From: Diospyros lotus
Lineage: Eukaryota > Streptophyta > Magnoliopsida > Ericales > Ebenaceae
Direction: 5' to 3'
Length of the DNA: 64,000 bases
Assembly (NCBI RefSeq): GCF_014633365.1
Contig: NC_068339.1
Coordinates: 16,607,383-16,671,382 of the forward strand
The translations under genes were made by a program, and so were the position numbers. The notes below the pieces were generated by a model. The model did not search any database and was not told where the DNA came from. It was given only the letters and a program-made list of their open reading frames with translations. Shown here piece by piece: positions 58,737-64,000 of the stretch; position 1 is the stretch's first letter; the number at the start of each line of letters is the position of its first letter.

Positions 58737-59683
58737 ATGGCTGCAACAATGGAAGTTAAGGACCTTCGTAGGCAGCTGGATGATTTTTTGATTACGTGTT
58801 CACATATATTTCAGACTGCTAATTGGACTTGGTCGACCTCAATTCCAAGTGCCGATTTGCCCACTTTAGCTCCATTGGCTATTCCGGTGTTTGACAGGGA
58901 TATACCAAAATGGTGGATCCGACAATGTGAACGGGTGTTCTACCAACACCGAGTAGCTGAAAAGGAAAAAGTAAAAATGGTTGCAGCTAATTTGAGTGGA
59001 ATTCCAGGCGTTTGGTTTCAGAATTGGAGCTGGGGAAGGGTAGAATGGAGCTGGCCACAGTTTGTAAATGCCTTGTGTACTCGGTTTGGAGAAAGGCCCA
59101 AAACTAATGTTGTCATAGGAGTTCCTAAGGCTGCTCATCAAGAAGTGCAGGGAGCTGATATAGTAGCCATGGAAGAGGAAGGTGGTGTTCATACAACTAA
59201 GGAGGAGTATGAGGCTGATGAGGTACAAAGAACGAGAAGGGAAGCTGCAAGGAGGAGGACAGCCCTGCTGATCTTATTGATCTCCAAAAGCAGCAGAGGA
59301 AGGAGTTGGAAAAGTCTCTTTACCAAGTACTTGAGGAGAAGGACGAAAGGATTGCACCAGGCACCTTGTTTGGAACATCTCATACATATGTCTTTGGCAC
59401 GGGCACACAAAACAGGGCAGCAGCTACAAAAAAGGTTGATTTGCTTAAAGAGAAGTTTAAATTTCTTCTTATGCTTGGAAATGAGATGGTTACAGGATTG
59501 ACAGCTCCATTGGAACCATTTTCAATGGCAATGAGGAAGAGGTGGATGGCTGGACTTGGGCTTGCCGCTAGTCGTAGTTCTGTTAAGGAAGAAGGAAAGA
59601 GAAAGCAAAAGAAAAAGGTAATACGAGAGGAGAACAAGAAAAGGCGAAGAAGAAACCAATTGGTGAAGATGGGCATCGGATGA
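58737..59683 (+). pseudogene. G2 gag-like protein, one frameshift
   Basis: The first frame (58737-59501) has MEVKDLRRQLDDFLI, SIPSADLPTLAPL, PKWWIRQCERVFYQHRVAEK, SGIPGVWFQNWSWG and WSWPQFVNALCTRFGER, matching G1 block for block. After about 59280 the better reading continues in the frame of 59306-59683 (LYQVLEEKDERIAPGTLFG, FKFLLMLGNEMVTG) and ends in a Lys/Arg-rich tail (KRKQKKKVIREENKKRRRRN) before LVKMGIG-stop. A single frameshift therefore separates capsid and tail. A Gag capsid role is inferred. No zinc knuckle, protease or polymerase. Confidence 0.82.
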
Positions 59684-59745
59684 ATAACAATGGTTCAATG
59701 GTAATAAGTTTCTTGGGGACAAGAAACCTTTTAAGGAGGGGAAAT

Positions 59746-60084
59746 TGTCATGACCCAAGAGGAATTAGAGGGGCAATGCCGCCATTAGTTACAATTGTTG
59801 GTTAAGAGATGCTATTCATTCTGTTAAAGTGCACATGGGTGCTGTTCTACAATATTCTATTACTTGAACAGCCTATAAATAAGCCATAACATGTAGAGAA
59901 ATGTATGTTGGTATGATTTAGTGAATTCATATTTCCTCCTTACTTTCTCTCTCTAGTTCTCCCTTGTTTTCCTTCCCTTTCTCTTAATTTCTACTACGTA
60001 TCTCCCTCCAATTTTTTATCCGTTTCTCTCCCAAATTCTTCCGAATTCCTCCCTAGACCCTAGCTAAACCCTAGGGTCGTGACA
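59746..60084 (+). repeat. G2 3' LTR
   Basis: 339-bp copy, single version of the duplicated unit, followed by GATAT. Confidence 0.93.
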
Positions 60085-60089
60085 GATAT

Positions 60090-61232
60090 CAATCATTCCT
60101 AGCTCGCACACCAACTCTTCAAATCGCTTAGTAGGCAAGCCCCTTTGCCTAAAGATCAGCTAGCTAATCTTCCGAGGGCACATGGGGAATACAAAGTAAC
60201 CCAACATCGAGCTTCTCTTTAATAAAGTGTATGTCTATTGCCATGTGCTTGGTTCGGTCATGCTGCACAGGGTTATGTACTATATTGATGGTTGACTTAT
60301 TATTACAACAAAACTTGATTAGCCCATTGCTAGAAATTTTTAGGTCTTCCAAAATGATCTTTAGCCATAACAATTCACATAGACCTAGTGCTTGAAACTC
60401 AGCCTCAACACTAGATCTTGTTCCTACTCCCTACTTCTTACTTCTCCAAGATACTAGATTTCCCCCAAAAAACATGCAATAACAGGTGATGGAACGCCTA
60501 TCAATCAAAACCCCCCCATAATTGGCATCACTGTAGCCAATAACATCCAATCTAGCTCCTAATTTAAATAAGATCCCTTTATCAGGAGTAGTCTTCAAAT
60601 AGCACAAAATTCATCTCATAGCTTGCACATGTTCTTCCGTGAGATAATGAATGAACTGACTAACCAAGTTTACTGCAAAAACAATATCTAGTCTAGTATG
60701 AGACAAATAAATTAATCTTCTAACCAATCTTTGATATCTCCCCTTATCCACTGGTTAACCATTGTAATTGTCACATAATTTAACATTAAATTCCATCGGA
60801 GTACCTGCACCTTTGCCACCCAATAGAGACCTGTTTCATGCCACAAATCAAGAATATACTTCCTTTGGGACAAGAAAATACCAACTTGGGAATAAGCCAC
60901 CTCTATTCCCAAAAAATACTTCAAGACTCCAAGATCCTTGATCTCAAACACCTTGGACAGATTATCTTTAAGTTGTGCTTCTTCCTCACAGTCATTCCCG
61001 GTGACTATAATGTCATCAACATAGACATTGTCACCCTTCCTTTACGGGAATGCTTAAAGAAAAGGGTGTGATCACCCCTACTTTTAAGATAGCCCATATG
61101 TTTCATAACCTTAGAAAAACGATCAAACCATGCCCAAGGGAATTGTTTAAGCCCATAAAGAGCTTTCTTTAGTTTGCATACCCTTCCTGAAAAACCTTTG
61201 TCAAAACCTAGAGGGGGTTCCATAAACACCTC
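60090..61232 (-). pseudogene. C6 RT and RNase H fragments
   Basis: MFMEPPLGFDKGFSGRVCKL, then LYGLKQFPWAWFDRF (61229-61005). The YVDD region is damaged. [20 protein letters not shown] and RKYILDLWHETG lie in 60951-60712. RNase H residues DIVFAVNLVSQF and LEDLKISSNGLIKFCCNNKS are in about 60700-60164. Several stops and frame changes. Confidence 0.82.
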
Positions 61233-61577
61233 TGTCGTGTGTCACGGGTAGGAGGGGTGCTAATGTAATAAGGTTATACTATGAGTAGTAAGTAGTATAT
61301 TAGAAGTTTGCATTGAGGAGTTGTAATTTGTTTGTTGCCGCATTAGGAGTAGTACATTCCCAGCAACGGCATTCGGTTACGCACATAGGCAGGTGGTTTA
61401 GCTTTATAAAGCAGTTATCCAACTCGCCAATGATTATGAATGAATATTCCTAGAAGTTTCTATTCTCTCTCTCATTCTTCCTCTCACTCTTCCTACTAAT
61501 TCTCTTCCTCCTAATTCTATCGGTAACGTTCAATCACTCAACCGGAGAAACAACAATCAGCTCCTCAGAAGATGACA
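61233..61577 (+). repeat. Y2 5' LTR
   Basis: 345-bp TG...CA segment just upstream of the PBS. The second copy is outside the window. TATA-like TTTATAAAGC is near 61403. Confidence 0.75.
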
Positions 61578-61632
61578 TTTGGTATCAAAGCAGTGTTTTT
61601 GGGCACAGGCAGAAGAAGAGAAGGTTATCCAT

Positions 61633-62767
61633 ATGGCCGAAGGAACGAGGATGAAGCAGATGGAGTCTCAACTGCAACAAGTGGCTACAACAGTGGCGGA
61701 GGTGCAAACAAGAATGGGGACTCTCGAATCCTCGATTGGAGCAGGGGTAGATGCTTGGATTGATCAAGCCATGGAAAGGTGGCAGGGTGAGAATTGAAAA
61801 CAGAATGCTCGGTTCCATGAGCAAGTGATGAAACAGATGCACCAGATCATGTGGATGTTCTCAATCCAGCAGCCGGTAAGACTTTCCGCTGACTTTCCGC
61901 AAAGGGAACGGTCAGAACCCATTCTTCAAGGGGTAGGAATGGAGCGTCGACCAGTGGGAACGTCGGAAGTGGAATTTGAGACAGAAGGGATCGGCGATAA
62001 CTTAAGGGAGAGAAGAGCGAGAACTCAAGCAGATCGTTACCAACCGAGCTTTTCGGTACCCAAACTGGAGATTCCGCTCTTCGATGGGGAAAACCCAAGA
62101 TGGTGGGTTAGGAGGTGCGAACGTATGTTCGCCCTGTATCAGGTGCAGGAACAGCAAAAGGTCACCCTGGCCTCTGCCTACCTGAACGACATGGCTGATG
62201 CATGGTACCAGGGGTGGCTCGCGGAGAAAGAAGGCAGCCCATGGAACGAGTTCGCTGACGACTTATGTGGAAAGGTTTGGAGACCGGAGTATGCGGGATA
62301 TAGTCGAAGAGTTTAACAAGCTCAAGCAACTGGGGACGGTACAGAACTACCAGCTCAAGTTTGAGGAGCTGAGATCCTTAATGATGATACACAATCCCCA
62401 TCTATCGGAAGAGTATTTTGTATCAAGTTTTATTAGTGGCTTGGGAGATGAAGTGAGGCCCATGGTAAAAATGATGCAACCAACGACAGTAAGGCTGGCC
62501 GCTGAGAGTGCAAGGTTGCAAGAAATGACGATTGAAGCACTGTTAAAAAGGCAGCGCAATCAAGTAAAAGGAGTGATCTCTGGGGGGTGGCAGTCTGGTA
62601 ATAGGACTCAAGGACGAGATACGGTGCACAGTGGTAAGGGAGTCCTAGCATTGCCTCCTAAAACCCCTAACCCAACAAATGGAGGAGGGTTAATGGAGCA
62701 GAGACGCCAAGCGAACCTATGTTATAAGTGCGGGGATAAATACTTTCCGGGACACAGGTGCAAATGA
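61633..62767 (+). pseudogene. Y2 gag (one stop, one frameshift)
   Basis: Starts MAEGTRMKQMESQLQQVATT. An in-frame TGA at 61795-61797 interrupts it, and the same frame resumes (QVMKQMHQIMWMF). The capsid follows: FSVPKLEIPLFDGENPRWWV, RRCERMFALYQVQEQQKVTL, DMADAWYQGW. A frameshift near 62260 leads to the C-terminal capsid half (VEEFNKLKQLGTVQNYQLKF, EELRSLMMIHNPHLSEEYFV) and a CCHC knuckle (LCYKCGDKYFPGHRCK). The RWWVRRCERMF block resembles the KWWI-QCERVF block of G1/G2. Confidence 0.85.
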
Positions 62768-63648
62768 CAAATCCTGTTACTGGAAGGGGAGGATGAGGAA
62801 GGACTCGCGGAGGAAACCTCGGAGATGGGCGAAGGTGATCGAGGAGAGATCTCCTTACATGCACTAAAAGGATTGGCACACAGCAAGATCATTAAGGTAG
62901 AAGGGCGAGCTCATCAATGCCCACTAATGGTACTCATTGATAGCGGAAGCACCCATAGCTTCTTGGATGAAGGTATGGCAAAGAAATTGGGATGTGAGGT
63001 CTCAAACTCTCACCCCCTTTCGGTAACAGTAGCAAACGGAAATAAGGTATTAAGTCAATCTCATGTTTGGGATTCTGTTGAGAGATGAATGGGGAAGAAT
63101 TTGTGGCAGATTTGAGGCTGTTGAAATTGGGGGGTTGCGATGTGGTGCTTGGGGTTGATTGGATGAGAGAAGTGAGTCCTATCAGCTTCGATTTCAACAA
63201 GATGGAGGTGACCTTTGAGAAGGATGGAAAAAGGAGGATACTCAAAGGCAGCCAGGAAGCGGGTATGTGCAAGATGATAACGGGAAAGAGACTTCAACGA
63301 TTGCTCAAGAGCAAGTTTTCCCAAGTAGCGCAGCTGTTTTCTATCCAGGCCTTGGAAGTTTTCGAGAAGGGACAGGAGCAGGGAGGAGAATTGGCCATTA
63401 CAGTGAGTAGCCACTCACACGACTAGTGGAAGGTATGCGAAACTAACTCTCTTAACATGCTATTACTTGAGTTCAAAGACCTCTTTTCTGAACCCAGCTC
63501 ACTTCCTCCAAAAAGGCCCTGTGACCATACCATCCATCTCAAACCAAATTCGGAACCAGTGAACGTAAGGTCCTATCGTTACCCTCCTAAACAGAAAACT
63601 GAGATAGAAAGGCTCATCAAAGACATGCTACAAAAGTCAATTAAATAA
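62768..63648 (+). pseudogene. Y2 protease and RT N-terminus
   Basis: Retropepsin: LMVLIDSGSTHSFLDEGMAK carries the catalytic Asp. After a frame change near 63085 comes LKLGGCDVVLGVDWMREVSP. The RT start (LEFKDLFSEPSSLPPKRPCD, PVNVRSYRYPPKQKTEIERL) ends at MLQKSIK, where the usual Gypsy sequence should continue but does not. Stops near 63086 and 63424 break it. Confidence 0.83.
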
Positions 63649-64000
63649 CATTTTGGCCCCCTTTTTCAAGTCCTTCACTTGAATAATTTCATCCTTATTT
63701 CATTTGAATAATTCTCTAATTACAATTACACCCTCAAACATCAAATTTATCGAGATACTTAGAATCTCAAAATTAATAACGCAAAATTATTTGATATGTA
63801 CAATTTCTGGGAAACCCTTACCATCATTCGGTCTTTTCAGGCTACAACTTAGCTTAACCGAAAAAACTGTCTCTGATTTGATTTCTTTCAGCGTCATAAA
63901 TCTCACCTCGAGATGCTCATCAAAAATATACCTTTGTCCTTAAGTATCTAAGCTCCAGGACACTCCCTGCGACTGATTCGGTCCCTTGTTGCCATTTCAA
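63649..64000. other. unidentified sequence interrupting or ending Y2
   Basis: AT-rich, without recognisable domain. The abrupt change inside the RT suggests the edge of another insertion, possibly an LTR, whose other end is right of the window. Confidence 0.4.

Larger units (their letters stand above)
56613..60084 (+). mobile_element. gag-only LTR retrotransposon G2, nested in C6
   Basis: LTRs at 56613-56980 (368 bp) and 59746-60084 (339 bp) have TGTCATGACC...GGTCGTGACA termini. GATAT duplications lie at 56608-56612 and 60085-60089. The PBS TGGTATCAGAGCC is at 56983-56995, 2 bases from the LTR as in G1, and the purine tract AGGAGGGGAAAT abuts the 3' LTR. The 29-bp size difference is a tandem duplication (GATTTAGTGAATTC-containing unit) in the 5' LTR. 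The interior is a 1.7-kb leader and one gag-like region (58737-59683). No pol. Confidence 0.93.
56276..61232 (-). mobile_element. Ty1/Copia element C6, split by G2 and Y2
   Basis: The 3' LTR (56276-56585) begins TGATGAAAT and ends TTTTTAACA on minus. The purine tract complement CTCTCCCTCAAGCTGG follows at 56586. The interior resumes after G2 at 60090 with RNase H (to about 60450) and RT (60951-60712, 61229-61005). At 61233 it is interrupted by Gypsy Y2, so the upstream pol, gag and 5' LTR may continue right of the window. Confidence 0.82.
61233..63648 (+). mobile_element. Ty3/Gypsy element Y2, 5' part
   Basis: 5' LTR at 61233-61577 (TGTCGTGTGTCACG...GATGACA), then a PBS-like TGGTATCAAAGC at 61580-61591, gag, protease and the start of RT on plus. 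The sequence departs from Gypsy RT after 63648, so either another insertion begins there or the element is truncated; its 3' LTR is not in the window. It is inserted in Copia C6. Confidence 0.85.

Noticed and set aside
1..64000. CRISPR arrays, bacterial operons, phage or plasmid modules
   Set aside because: All supported genes are intron-containing plant genes or plant retroelements; no regularly spaced short repeats were found.

Overview
This is eudicot plant nuclear DNA: AT-rich, with GT-AG introns, plant protein families and a very dense load of nested LTR retrotransposons. The species cannot be fixed from the window. Three host genes are visible. (1) A plus-strand gene for a chloroplast-type carboxyl-terminal processing peptidase (CtpA, family S41) has 11 downstream exons between 10884 and 46049; its 5' exons lie left of the window or were lost. 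(2) A plus-strand X8-domain, GPI-anchored cell-wall or plasmodesmal protein has 4 exons, 48662-50730. (3) A minus-strand COR413 chloroplast inner-membrane protein has its last 4 exons at 53032-54194; its 5' exons were not found.

Nearly everything else is transposable elements, mostly inside introns. Labels used below: C = Copia, Y = Gypsy, G = gag-only LTR element, S = solo LTR, T = miniature LTR element, H = hAT-like, M = foldback element, V = pararetrovirus-like. Left region (1-10391): Copia C1 is broken by C2 (314-5449, TSD TATAT) in its reverse transcriptase and by gag-only element G1 (6600-10111, TSD AGTTT) in its LTR. First CtpA intron (11004-24527): Copia C3 (11354-22092) carries solo LTR S1 at its gag start and a whole Copia C4 (14658-19704, TSD GATGG) in its integrase.

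Second CtpA intron (24666-36936): a 392-bp TRIM (T1) and a Gypsy element Y1 (27419-35180, TSD GACCT). Y1 contains solo LTR S2, truncated Copia C5, a possible endogenous pararetrovirus island V1 and a hAT-like element H1. Later CtpA introns hold a LINE split by a hAT-like insertion (H2) and an 810-bp mini LTR element (T2), a tiny solo LTR (T3s) and a foldback MITE (M1). Beyond the genes, 55564-64000 holds solo LTR S3, Copia C6 split by gag-only G2 (56613-60084, TSD GATAT), and a Gypsy element Y2 (61233 to beyond 63648) running to the right edge.

The strongest new-looking items are the two diverged members (G1, G2) of a gag-only LTR family that share a coding region with a basic tail; a 27-bp in-frame tandem duplication that copies a CtpA 5' splice site; and the island beside a TATATAAGG promoter that may be a fossil caulimovirid. 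Element boundaries were read by eye from TG/CA termini, target-site duplications (TSDs), primer-binding sites (PBSs) complementary to initiator tRNA-Met (TGGTATCAGAGC) and purine tracts. Protein families were recognised by motif, without database searches.
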